Of a stretch of DNA of 64,000 nucleotides, positions 34,101 through 45,312 are shown piece after piece. The position numbers and the translations under genes were made by a program. Source of the DNA: Gnetum montanum (taxonomy: Eukaryota > Streptophyta > Gnetopsida > Gnetales > Gnetaceae); the NCBI GenBank assembly GCA_015680685.1, contig MNCI01036143.1, positions 149,825 to 213,824 on the forward strand. Direction: 5' to 3'. The notes beneath the pieces are model-generated. The model saw only the letters and a program-made list of their open reading frames with translations. It searched no databases and had not been told where the DNA came from. Every line of letters starts with the position of its first letter. Within the stretch, counting starts at the first letter, position 1.

Positions 34101-35461
34101 CATTCTTCCTACACTGATTATAGAGAGAGAAGAGCATGCGTAGATAGGTACAGTATTCTCCCTTGCACTTCCCAATCACACCCGCCCACAGGTTCTAGGC
34201 AGAAGCAAACTCCTGTAAGGCTAGCTGCACTATAGCCAGTTGACCTGGCTAGTCGTCAACCCTGTCATCATCAATGTAAAACCTACTGACAAACATACAC
34301 CATTAAGCCTTCGTCCAATATGGCCAGCATTGCACAACAAAGCAAAGAAAAGATGTAAAACTTACCCGCTACCACAATAGATGGTCCCCTGTGGGTTATA
34401 AAAGTATGTCTCCACTTGACGAATGAGAAACAACATGTTGTACTGATGGTAGTAGTTGTATTCCATCATGTCCTAGATCTAGGCTAAATGCCTCAACCCT
34501 ATTGAGTGTTGGCTAGATCCTCCTCCCTCCCTGCCCATGATTGCCTCATCAGAAAAATATCTCAGGATGCCCCGATTTGTACTTGGCAACATGGCTTCTA
34601 TTATGCCAAATTCCTCCTTCTCCTTTAAGGAAGTCCAAACAATCACGCTAAAGTGGTTGAGAAGGAATTGCAAGAAGTCTTGTGCCCCTTTTCTGAACCA
34701 AACTACTCAATCTCCCAAATGTATCTAGGGAGGGGGAGTGTTAGCAATAGGCCTGCTCACATGGCATAAGACCTTGCTAATATCCAAAATGATTAGTTGG
34801 GACCTTGGTCCCGCCTTGCACAACGTAGTTAGCAAAAGTTAGCACAACACTTGAACACATTACACGTGCAACATAGCAGCATCTAGCAGCCTGTGCAAAT
34901 AGCATAGCATAATCCTCTGCCTGCATGTAGCCTAGCAAGAACATGGGAGCCTAGCATAGTAGGAGCATGTGAATAGCCTAGCTTAGCAACAAAATAATGA
35001 CATAGCCTAACAAAACACGTGTCACGATTACCACATCAAACCATGGCCTGGCCCCCTCAAGGGTTTCACGTTGCAGCATGCTAAGGTCAAACAACTTAAA
35101 CTACCCTAGCTCCCGTGGTTGTAACAACCACAGTAGTGGTGGTTTCAGTGGCCTTGCATGCAACCATAATGCAATGTTTATACATCTTCCATGACCAAAA
35201 CAGTGATAATGGTGGTGCAAGGATCAAAATGACACAACCACAAAAACCACAAATAGCTGAGAATGGACGCAAACAAATAGGACGCAAAACAAGAGTAGAG
35301 AACGATAGAAAGCATAACATGGAAAAGGGCAAAGAGGACAGAGTAACTTACTGGGTCAACGATGTGTTCTTCTTTGCCAGAATGCACTCTTGTGGCACAT
35401 GCCCCATGGTCTTCTTCACCTCCTCAACCTTTTGAAGTGCCTAATGGATCTTAGGAGCCAT
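31200..35461 (-). pseudogene. Element-encoded antisense gene, copy C
   Basis: This is a homologue of the seven-exon gene of B at the same place and orientation. Exon 1 is 35461-35352 (ATG, one stop, then a GTAAGT donor). Exon 2 around 34735-34480 encodes FLLNHFSVIVWTSL and IIEAMLPS, matching FLLDHFNVVVWSHL and IIEAMLPG of B. Later exons cover roughly 33900-31400. The last part is acidic and ends at a TGA at 31200. A TATA-like CCATAAATATGG lies about 147 nt upstream of the ATG. Many stops are present. I did not resolve all introns here. Function unknown; conservation of position in three elements suggests it belongs to the family rather than being a chance insertion. Confidence 0.7.
34860..35090. 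repeat. GCATAGC/GCTATGC-type words in antisense intron 1 (C)
   Basis: Words such as AGCATAGCAT, CCTAGCATAG and AACATAGC recur in this region, between exon 1 and exon 2 of the antisense gene. A further cluster lies in its upstream region (35650-35690: GAGCGTAGCATGC). The same words, not GCGTATACGC, fill the LTRs of C and D. Confidence 0.65.
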
Positions 35462-35607
35462 GGTTCCACTTGTAGATTTATGCCCTTCACTGTAGAAATT
35501 CGCCTTGCTGCTCAACCCAATTGCTTCATGCTCCGAAATTGTTTTGTGTTCCGATGAGGGTCCTACACTCTTACAATAAGAATGGAAAAATTTCTAGGGT
35601 CTAACCC

Positions 35608-35615
35608 ATATTTAT
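35608..35615 (-). promoter_or_regulatory. Possible TATA box of antisense gene, copy C
   Basis: CCATAAATATGG on the minus strand lies about 147 nt before the exon 1 ATG. Spacing is close to that in B (127 nt). Confidence 0.45.
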
Positions 35616-35840
35616 GGCCATAAGAGGAGGGAAACTTGCCACCCTCTCTCTTGTTGATTAATGTGGAGCATGTCGTAGAGCGTAGCATGCTCGCCATGAC
35701 ATCATAACACTATTAGCATTAAAGCCTTGACATGCTTCAAGCCAACTACCTACCTTCCTGAAAACAAAAAAATAATATTTGTTTTCGATTAAGGGTCTGA
35801 AAAGACATTAAACTAGCAATCCTGGTGTAACGATGAAAAA

Positions 35841-36571
35841 CGTCGGCAGCTGGAAATACTGACCGAGATTCCGTGTACACAGTTTTAACCACAGATCCAC
35901 GCGAGGGCTAAGTTGGAAAAACGAATCCACGGTGCCCTGAACGGTCTTGTCGATCAGACAGGGACTTACGGGTCAGTAAAGCAATGATGATTACGGATAT
36001 TTGCGTGCTGCGATTTGATTTGAGAAATCATGAAACGGGAGGACAACGACGTAGATGGATCGCTACGAGGATAACGCCAAAAAACGCCGAAAAGATGCTA
36101 ATCGGGAGAGAAACGTATAATGCTCAAAGATCAAAGATCTATGTTTCGATCCCGGATAGAATGTATGATTGTATATCACGTTACAATGGGAGAAGACCCC
36201 CAACAACTTGATGCAAAAATGAGCACAAAACAACAAGGAAACTGTCTAGACAGAAGTCTGATCTACCTCGTGGGCCAAAGCTCAGGTGCAAGAATGGTCA
36301 AGCTCTGAAGTCTGCCGATCTTCTGATCGATAGAACCTACTAACTGGGCGAGACGACTCCGTGATCCCCGTTCTGATTCTCTGCTTCGGGTAGGTTCTGC
36401 TCAGGGCAGTGATATCTCCTGTTGTTAAGGCTCAGGTGTACTGCGCTTTGTTCCTGCTGAAGGATGGTGTTGTCAGCAGTTACCAAAAGGTTGCTCTCTA
36501 TTTCTCTGCTCAAGGAGATCAGTGTTTCCTCGCTCAGAAAATGCTCTTGCCCTTTTGATCTGCTGCCAACA
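35841..36571. mobile_element. Possible solo LTR (731 bp) between antisense gene and pol of C
   Basis: The segment begins CGTCGGCAGC and ends GCTGCCAACA, near-perfect inverted termini if the first base was T. It is richer in G and C than its surroundings, and sequence typical of the C core array lies on both sides. The flanks AAAAA and AAAGT do not form a clear target duplication. No coding sequence is seen. Confidence 0.45.
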
Positions 36572-36599
36572 AAAGTGATAAGTGCTCTAGTTTGTCAAC

Positions 36600-36930
36600 T
36601 AGTAGTTTCAACCTACTACATTTGTGGTCCATAATGATGTTAAACTAGCAACACCACATGCTTACATCAGTGGTTATCTCATCCTTTTCCATGTTAGCAA
36701 CATCACATTTCTTAGCGGTTTCATGTCTCCAATTTTTTGATAATTCTCATGTTTGGAATTTCCTATTTTGCATGCTACTATCTTACCTGTTAAAATTTTG
36801 CATGTTGCAATTTGGCAGTCTAAAATGACATTAAACTAGCAGCTTGACATTTGCATATTGATAGTCATACAACTTCTCATTTTACGACAACAGTCCTACA
36901 CTTTTGTGCCTTGGCGGTTTGCCATGACCT
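36600..36930 (+). repeat. Sparse TAAACT cores before pol (C)
   Basis: Isolated cores read CATAATGATGTTAAACTAGC (36631), AAAATGACATTAAACTAGC (about 36817) and a degraded CATGACCTTAACTTGGC (about 36922), plus AAAGACATTAAACTAGC left of the putative solo LTR (35800). They correspond to the dense array of B at 24047-24275. Confidence 0.65.
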
Positions 36931-37073
36931 TAACTTGGCAAACTTGCAATCTTTACATCGTCACACTTCACAAGTTGCATCACATCACTATGCAAATTTT
37001 TGTTACACACGATTCCTACCAACAAACGCCTCTTACCTAGACTTTCATCTTATGATGGAAGGTTGAGCAAGAG

Positions 37074-40000
37074 ATGGAAATCCATCACAACCTTTCCACG
37101 CCTTTAACATTAGTAAGGCCACAAGGAAAGCTTGTGAGATAGTTGAACCCTGACATGATTGACTATGGGTCAACCACAACTAGCACCATGGTAGCCTTAG
37201 AGGCATCCTCAAATTGGCCTAGGCAGCTAGTCCAAGCCCTAGATTTAGAGGCTGAGGATGTAACCAAAGACCCTCTTGTCGAGATGCCAGTAACCACGTC
37301 AAAGGGGGAGGTAAAAACACTAAAACTTAGCTCCCTCCTAGACACACAAACACATGAAAGTGTAGCTAAGATTCTGCAAGATAACATTGATTTTTTCACA
37401 TGGTTGTACAGTGACATGCTGGTTCTGGACCTATGGCTGATTCAACATAACATCATCCTAGACCCCCACGTAAATACAGTTAAGCAGAAAACTTGCAAAG
37501 TTAAACCAAAAATCGCACTAGCTATGAGGGATGAAATCACTAAGCTATACCAAGTAGGTTTCATCTTCTCAATTGACTATTTAGAGTGGGTATCTAACAT
37601 CATTGTGGTTTCAAAGAAAACAGGAGGAATACAGATCTGTATAGACTTTCAAGACTTGAACAAAGCAATGATCAAAGACAAATTCCCACTCTCGAGCATC
37701 AATCAAATCAATAACACCATAGCTATCCATGCTCTATTATCCTTTATGGATGGTTTCTCTAGGTACAACCAAATCCACATTAATCCAGAGCACTAGTTGT
37801 CAACAACCTTCATGACCCCATGGGGAACTTCTGCTATACCATGATGCCTTTTGGGCTCAAAAATGCTGAAGCAACCTACCAGTGAGCCATGATGTACATT
37901 TTTAGTGACTACATCCTAGGTACATTAACGACTATGTGGATGATATACTAGTCAAGTCCAAGGAGGCCGCTGATCACCCACGTGACCTAGGGGGAGTCCT
38001 CAAATGCTGCCAAACACATGATTTATGCCTCAATCCTAAGAAGTGCATCTTCGGGGTGAAAACCGTATGCATGTTAGGGTTCATATTATTAGAGTTTGGA
38101 ATATGGATGGACCCTAACAAAGTCAAGTCCATCGTCAACCTAGCACCTCCTACAAACCTTAAAGAGTTACATGGTTTACAAGGTAGAGTCTAATTCATTC
38201 AAAGGTTTATAACAAGGTTGACCGACAAGCTACACCTAATGCAACATCTTCTAAAGAAGGGGGATAACTTCGAATGATTAACCCAGTGTCAACAAGCCTT
38301 CAATGATTTGAGGAAAGAACTCTTGAACCTCCCAACGGTGCACCCGTCACAAAGGGACAAACCATTCTTCATATACCTTGCCACCTCCGCCACATCCATA
38401 GTGGCATTACTATGTCAGAAGTGAAATGATGGTTCTGAGATAACAGTGTATTACCTGAACCATGCACTACTAGAATACGAGGTGAAATACAATGAAGTAA
38501 AAAAGAATTTCCTAGCCTTAGTGTTTGCATTAAAAAAGTGGCGGCACTATCTATTCCATAGTACAACCAACATCATTTGCAAAAGCAATATACTTCGGGC
38601 TATCACCAGCAACCTATATGAAAGTAGCAAGATAGCCCGATGGAAGGCAATAACTATGGAATTCAACCTATGTTACGTAAGTCAATCATCGACAAAGGGT
38701 CAAGCCATAGCGACCCAACTCACTACCTCGCTGGTCAATGACTAGGCAACCATAGATCTTGAGTTCCTAGATGAATACGTCAGCAATGTCATTATCATCC
38801 CATTGCATTTCAAACACTTTGATGGTGCCTCAACCATGCAAGGAATTAGCGCCGCTTCCATGATCAGGTTCCCCTCTAGGGAAATGCACCCATCCTCTTA
38901 TCGATTTACATTCCCTTGCACCAACAACGTGGCGGAGTACAAGGGGCTACTTAGAGGCCTCTTAACTGCCCAAGTGCTATGCATACGACACTTGGAAATC
39001 TGGGGAGATTCATAACTAGTCATGAATCAAGTCACCGAGGTCTACGCCTACAAGGCTATGCACCTGCAACCCTACTGCAACCTAGCAAAAACTCTACTTA
39101 AGTGATTTGTGACCATCGATGTGCAACACATGCCACACAATGAGAACACCATAGCAGACACCTTAGCTACCCTCACGTTAAACATCCCATCACATTCCTT
39201 GGCAAACCTGCCAACCTCGATTATAGAACATGCAGAGCCTATCATGCAGATGGAACATGTGGCATCTATCTATACTATAGACACCCAAGAGTGGTATGCC
39301 AACATTAAAGCATATCTAAAGCACAATGAACCCCCAAGCAGGTTAACATTGGCCTAGAGAGATGCAATCCATAAGCATGCTCAGCAATACATGCTTATGG
39401 AAAATGATGCCCTATGTCGACGATCCTACAATGGGATATTGCTAGCATGCATGGGTGGCGAGCAAGCATAGAAGGTAGTTAATAAAGTTCATGAAGGGCT
39501 ATGCGGTGGACATATAGTGCCTAGGGCTATGGCTGCAAAAATTAGACACCTAGGATACTATTGGCCCTACATGGAGCATGACTACTTATTGAAAGTTAAG
39601 ACGTGCGACACACGCCAAAGATATGAAAATATCATACACATAGCACCAACAGACGTACACCCAACACAAATCATGTGGCCCTTTCAATGATGGTGATTAG
39701 ACCTCATAGGGCCTATTACGCCTAAGTCCTCTATAGGGCATAGCTTCATCATCACCGCCACTGAGTATTTTACCAAATGGTTGGAAGCTATTCCCTTAAG
39801 AAAGACAACGTTTCAGCAAATCTTCCATTTCATCCTTGACAATATTGTGACAAGGTTTGAGCTTCCAACGAATATTGTGACCAACAATGGGCCACAGTTC
39901 AGCAGTACAGAAACCCGAACCTTTTGTAGCAACTTAGGCATTAAACAATCATTTTCTTCCCCTTATTATCCATAGGCAAACGAGTAGGCGGAAGCTACAA

Positions 40001-40533
40001 ATAAGTCCATCATTAACATGCTGAAGTAGATGCTCAGCAATAGCAAGAGGTAGTGGCACAAGCAAATCCTCTATGTCCTATGGGCCTACTGAACGACTTG
40101 TAGAATTGCAACAAGTAAGACCCCTTACAGTCTTGTTTATGGATCTGAATCTATATTTTCTCTTGAGTTGTAGGTACCCTCACATTGGATGATCCTCTCC
40201 AACATCATGGGTGAAGCCCAGAACAAAGAGTTGTGATCCATCGACCTCGACTCGGTGGAGGAGGAATGCATGCAGACGCTGAGACAAATCGAGCACTACC
40301 AAAGCAAATAGCAGTAGAAGCACTATGCAAACCCACATCGACGACTAGTGTAGAAGGGAGACCTCCTCCTCAAGGTTATCTGTGAGCACATGAGCAAATT
40401 CTTAGCCAACTAGGAAGGTCCTTATGTGGTCACCAAAGCCTTTGGAAATGGATCCTTCAAACTTGCGTACATGGATGACAACAAGTTCACCAACCTAGTG
40501 AACCAGTTGTACCTCAAGCCATACTGTGTCTGA
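37074..40533 (+). pseudogene. pol of element C
   Basis: RT starts with fingers WVSNIIVVSKKTGG, followed by a stop at 37794 and a 1-bp loss near 37830; the catalytic YVDD is kept near 37932. First RNase H: IYLATSATSIVALL, again without the first Asp. Second RNase H: FDGAST, NVAEYKGLLRGL and NTIADTLATL, where the last Asp is kept (it is Gly in B). Integrase: the second catalytic Asp is Asn (IVTNNGPQF, near 39880) and NGQAE is damaged (ANE-stop-AEA). Many further stops, for example at about 38276, 39014 and 39355. The protein ends LYLKPYCV at 40531. Confidence 0.88.
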
Positions 40534-40547
40534 GGCATAATGGCAAC

Positions 40548-40790
40548 AACAAGAATCATCCACAATGATGATAAACTAGTAGCATTGAGCACCGTTCGCT
40601 ACGATGATAAACTGGCAGTCGCATCAAGCACCGTCCACAATGACGATAAACTAGCAGCATCGAGCAATGTCTGCTATGATGATAAACTGGCATGTACGGT
40701 CTACTGCGATCTTAAACCAACACAATGGTTGGCTAGGACCTTAAACCAGCACATGTTCTACCAAGATCTTAAACTGGGTTCGCGTTGCAT
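40548..40790 (+). repeat. TAAACT-core array after integrase (C)
   Basis: About eight units read CACAATGATGATAAACTAGC, CTACGATGATAAACTGGC or TAGGACCTTAAACCAGC, spaced 15 to 35 bp. Same position as 27865-28330 in B. Confidence 0.88.
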
Positions 40791-41734
40791 CCCAGCATGC
40801 ACTAGCACCAGAAACACATAGAGCGAGTGGGCACGATGCTAACGTGTGGGTGGAACGTCGTAGTTCTGGAACATCATTCACGACACAATGAGAATGTGGT
40901 CTAGAACATATGCAGCATCACCACCAACTCTCTGAAGATGTCATATGGTGTCACACTAACCCTCCGAACCTATCGTCACCATGGCCCATTGCCTTGACGG
41001 TAATCCTTGGGTTAGTTCCCGCATCTGGAGTTCTAGCAGTATTGTGTTCCAACTAAAATATTGTTGATTCAGCTCCTTGCCAATGCCCGAGCTTGCATGA
41101 TGTTAGCTATGTGGTAATTGATTCCATAGCTAAATCAGGAATGCAAGCCCCTGGCAGGGATCCTAGAGCATCTGCACCTGGAACAGCTCCTCCACACCTA
41201 CAAGGCCATTGTTGGCCTTCCTACTTTGGGCATCTCACACTAGCAATGGTGCCCAAGAGTAACAACAATGCCAGCAACCAGCAAGAACTTCTCCCTACAG
41301 ACACATCTCGCTACAACAGCAAATGTTATAGCATTATCAAACGAGTGCCTCCACTAACATGGCTATTTGGGAGTGTAAACTCTAGCACGTGTGTAACATA
41401 ATTCATCATATGGAAAGTATTTGCAGGAAATTTAAAACCCTTCATAAATGTAATGCAACTTGTCCTACAAAGGGGACACTTACCTACAAGAGGTTCAAGA
41501 ACAGTTCCAGCCAAAGATGAAAATGCAAACGAGTTCCTCAGAGCACTCCGACGAGGGAGTCTACTAAACATCATCTTTGCTCTCTACGTTAACCTTTGGA
41601 AAACCAATGCAACACTCTCAAGTGCAGCCAAGCGATGTCTCAACACTAACCAAGTAACAACCTTAGCAATTCACCTACTGCGGTGTTTTGTATTCTTTGC
41701 TGATGTCTATCAAGCCTACTCTCTAGACATCAAC
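40791..41734 (+). other. 3' untranslated region of element C
   Basis: Non-coding, about 940 bp, alignable with 43931-45298 of element D (for example CACCATGGCCC and GGAGTTC(T/C)AGCAGTATT). No gene is seen. It ends in the polypurine tract AAAGAGGGCCCAA (41735-41747). Confidence 0.7.
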
Positions 41735-41747
41735 AAAGAGGGCCCAA

Positions 41748-43458
41748 TGAAACACCCTAAAAAATGTAGTGTCATTCTTGCTTCCCCAGGCCCTTGCAAT
41801 CTGCACAACACTGTAGCAGTTCATCAGGAGGAGAATGTCCTAAGTTTAGGCCAACCAGTTCGGTAAATTTTCTACTTTGAGCATGGACAGGTTCTGCATC
41901 ATCCTACCTGTCCACCAAAGTGGCCTGCCCAGCTGACAGCCTGCTCAGAAACGGCACGCGGAGTTGGTAGCAGCACTCTAGATGTGCAAAAAATAGTTTT
42001 CTAACTCACGAAGTCTGCTATGCTATGCTATGCCTCATAGCGTATCAAGCTTCAAAAGACGATGGCAAATTGAAGTGCTACACTACGCTACACCACATAG
42101 TGTAGCATGGCAACGGCTTCGATACCACTCCCCTTACCCATTCTTGAGTTTTGCAACAACATCCTTTTCATCAAGAAGCAGTAGACCATGTCTACTGCTA
42201 CACTACATTGAGCTACAAGGTGCATCAAGGTGTAGCAATCTTGCAGAAGGGAAGGAAGGAAGATCGAAGGGCAGAATCAGTGGAGTGCGCAAGACTTGCA
42301 TCGTAGGGGATGAAGTTTTTACATCAAGAAAAATTTCGTAACCAAGGCCACTTGCTATGCTACGTAGCATAGCAAGCATGCAACATATAGTAGAACACAT
42401 GACAAGGTACTATGCTATGCCAAGCATGTTACGCCATGAAGCATAGTAAGGCATGTGGGTGGTCGTGCGACATCAATGCACTTCACCTAATCAAACCATT
42501 GGCACACGTATCCAGATGATGACGGTGCAATTACGACATGCCAGGATCGTAGTTATTACATGTCAGGTTCGCATTACAATGGTCTTGTAGGTCCAACGTT
42601 CATACATGGCGTGAGTGGCACCGGCAAGTTAATGTGTGCCTTTTGGTTCTATAAATACCCCTAGAAACAGCATTAGAAAGAGGCCTAAAAATTTTGAAGA
42701 AAACAGAATTCAATGTATTCAAAAACTTTGAACAAAGAAAAATTCAAAGGACTCAGAATTTTTGAGCAAATTAGACTCAAAGGAGGCAAGGAATCCTCCC
42801 AGGATTCCTTGACTTGGCATATCCTTGGCATTCATTCTAGCATTCAAGCTCTCTTTCAGGCACATTACAATACTGAGAATTGTAAGCTCTCTATTCGACA
42901 CTTTGAACAGTGAGCATCCCTAGATGACATTCCATTCTGTTCCCCCCTTTCTACCACCTTTGTAGAATCCGCACATTTTTAGCACTTAAGTCCATGTTCA
43001 AGCGCACCACCTTCTTTGCTTGGCATGTCTTAGTTACTCTTGGGATATCTACATTCTGTCATGCTATGCAACTAATTGTATCCACCCTGATAGAGAAAAC
43101 TTATAGCTTCAAAGTGGTGCATGTTTTTGACTACACTTTACTTCATTTTTTTCCTATTATCTCATTTGCATTATTCTTTCCGCTTTATTTACTTTCAAGC
43201 ATTACTTCGCATTATTATCGCATTTTTTGCTTTATTTACTTTCGAGCACTATTTCCTCTTTCCCTTCCATTTCCAAAAGTATATGTTGCAAAAGGCTATA
43301 TTGACACTGATATAAGTCCCTATCTAATCGACTAGACCATTCAAGGTGCGTTGTATCTACACACCCCTAGCATAGCCCTCCCGCAGGTATGAGGTCGAAA
43401 CTATCGTGCCCGCTGACCCCTCGGCATTTTCCAACCACTAATATTTTCTGTCACTACA
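41748..43458 (+). repeat. LTR of element C (3' LTR)
   Basis: Begins TGAAACACCC after the polypurine tract and ends near CACTACA. It is alignable with 45313-47090. Inverted word clusters of the GCTATGCTATGC and CATAGC type occur at about 42020, 42070, 42350 and 42410. A plausible TATA context is CTATAAATACCCC at about 42649-42661. Confidence 0.75.
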
Positions 43459-43489
43459 CAAGCCATATTACATCTGATGCATGAGAAAG

Positions 43490-43930
43490 ATAGGCAAATA
43501 TCTACTATGATGTAAAACTGGACAAAGGTAAGCAATCTTTTGCTACGATGTAAAACTAGCACAGATCATCCGCTACGATGTAAAACTAGCAAAGCTTATC
43601 CACTACGACGTAAAACTGGCAAAGACAGTCCACTATGACTATAAACTAGCACAAATTTTCCACCATGACATAAAACTAGTAAAGCACATCTACTATGATG
43701 TTAAACTGGAATAGATGGTCTGCTACGACTTTAAACTAGCCTATCCACTGTCTGCTACAATGTTAAACTAGCACCGATGGTTTGCTAGGACCTTAAACTA
43801 GTACTGCCACCATCTGCTATGATGATAAAATAGCACAATAGTCTGCTAGGACCTTAAAATAGTGCACCACAGTCTACTGAGACCTTAAACTAGCACATAA
43901 CATGGTCTACCGGGACCTTAAACTGGGTTC
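43490..43930 (+). repeat. TAAACT-core array (D)
   Basis: About fourteen units read CTACGATGTAAAACTAGC, CTACGACTTTAAACTAGC or CTAGGACCTTAAACTAG, at 30-40 bp spacing. Closely related to the array of C at 40548-40790. Confidence 0.9.
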
Positions 43931-45299
43931 ATGGCACCTCCTCAACATGCATCATGACACCACAAAATAAGCAAGCATGCACAATGCTAACACGGGGTGG
44001 GACGTTGGAGTTCCTTAATGTAATTCATGATGCTAAGAAAATGTCCTTGGGAACATGTGCAATGCCACTGATCCTGGCATCTTACTGATCCTCTCAAGAT
44101 GTCTTATGACATCTTGCTGACCTTCTGGAGCTACCACCACCATGGCCCTTTGCCCTGGCAGTAGCTTCCATACTTAGTGCCTACTGCTGGAGTTCCAGCA
44201 GTATTATGGCCTAGCCACAATGTTGCTATCTTCCAGATCTTTCCTTCATCCAAGCCCAAAAGATGTTCAACTGTTGGCTAGCCTATCTCATAGCTGAACT
44301 ATGTAATGTTTACCTTGGGTGGGGATTCCTGAGCACTCACATCACTGCAATTCCTAGTTGCCTCGGTGCTGACCTCTCCACAAAAATGCTACCAGAACTA
44401 TTGCTAGCCTCTGTAGTTTGGATGTCAAATGACTCAGCAACAATTTTTATTGTTCCATTAGCATTTAAAGCAAGCAAGACCTTTGCCTTTTTTTTACATC
44501 ATGGTTGTTCCTTATGGTTTGATCTCTGTTGTGTTTATTGGATACATACTGGAGGGGCGTCAGTCAGAGGTGCATTTTTCCATAGAGGTAGAACACTACA
44601 TCGTTCCAAGGTGGTCATCCTAACTAGCTTAGCCAGTTTGAAGTGAATATCCTATCCTTCCCCTTAACCTCCTTTACTTTGTTCCTTACACCCAAAATTC
44701 TCACTCTCACCTCTTTTACGAATTTTCCTAATGCTTGTTAAGCAATTCCATATGCCCAACCGCAAAGTCCATGATGCGTGTAATGCAACTCGCTGCATGG
44801 AAAGCATCTGTAGGTAGGTTGAAGCCCCACATGGATGTAATACAACTCATCCTAGTAAAGAAATGGCTATCCTACGATAAGGTTGTTTGCAAATGTAAAT
44901 GGCAAAACAACAAAAAAAGTGTAAAATAGCAAATGCTTGAGCAAAAAAAAGGAAAAAAACGTGCCTAAAACAAATGGCACATCAACTATTTCACAATAAC
45001 CCTGTCTAAGCATTCCGATGAGAGGTCAAAGATTAGAAAAATCAAAGATGATCACATGAACAACTCCCTCACAAGCATTCCGACGAGAGACCTTGTTAAG
45101 TCTCATCTTTACCATTTTCCTGAACCTCCTTCTTTCCCTAGTTTAACCCTTCCTCTTTCCCCAAATAACTAATCCAACACTCTCAAGCATAGCTAAGTGA
45201 CATCTTGGTGATTACTGAAGAGTGATGTTAGCATCTTGTCTTCCATGGTGCTTCGTATTCTTTATCGGCATCTCTAGGGTTTGTCCTCCAGACGTTGAC
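43931..45299 (+). other. 3' untranslated region of element D
   Basis: Non-coding sequence similar to that of C. The open frame at 44263-44646 is not supported by similarity to anything I know. Two near-copies of a short segment (GCATTCCGAYGAGAG, at about 45011 and 45077) are present. Confidence 0.6.
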
Positions 45300-45312
45300 A
45301 AAGAGGGGCCAA

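Larger units (their letters stand above)
30583..43458 (+). mobile_element. Element C, right part
   Basis: Continuation of element C after the insertion of B. It contains the core array, the antisense gene (31200-35461), a possible solo LTR, pol, the post-integrase array, a UTR, a polypurine tract and the 3' LTR (41748-43458). The order is identical to B. Coding regions carry many stops and frameshifts, so it is older or more decayed than B. Confidence 0.85.

Noticed and set aside
36000-36310. Short frames inside the 35841-36571 segment as a gene
   Set aside because: They are short, overlapping and unrecognised; the segment looks like a solo LTR.
44263-44646. 127-residue plus-strand open frame in the UTR of element D
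   Set aside because: The aligned UTR of element C does not keep this frame and no domain is visible.
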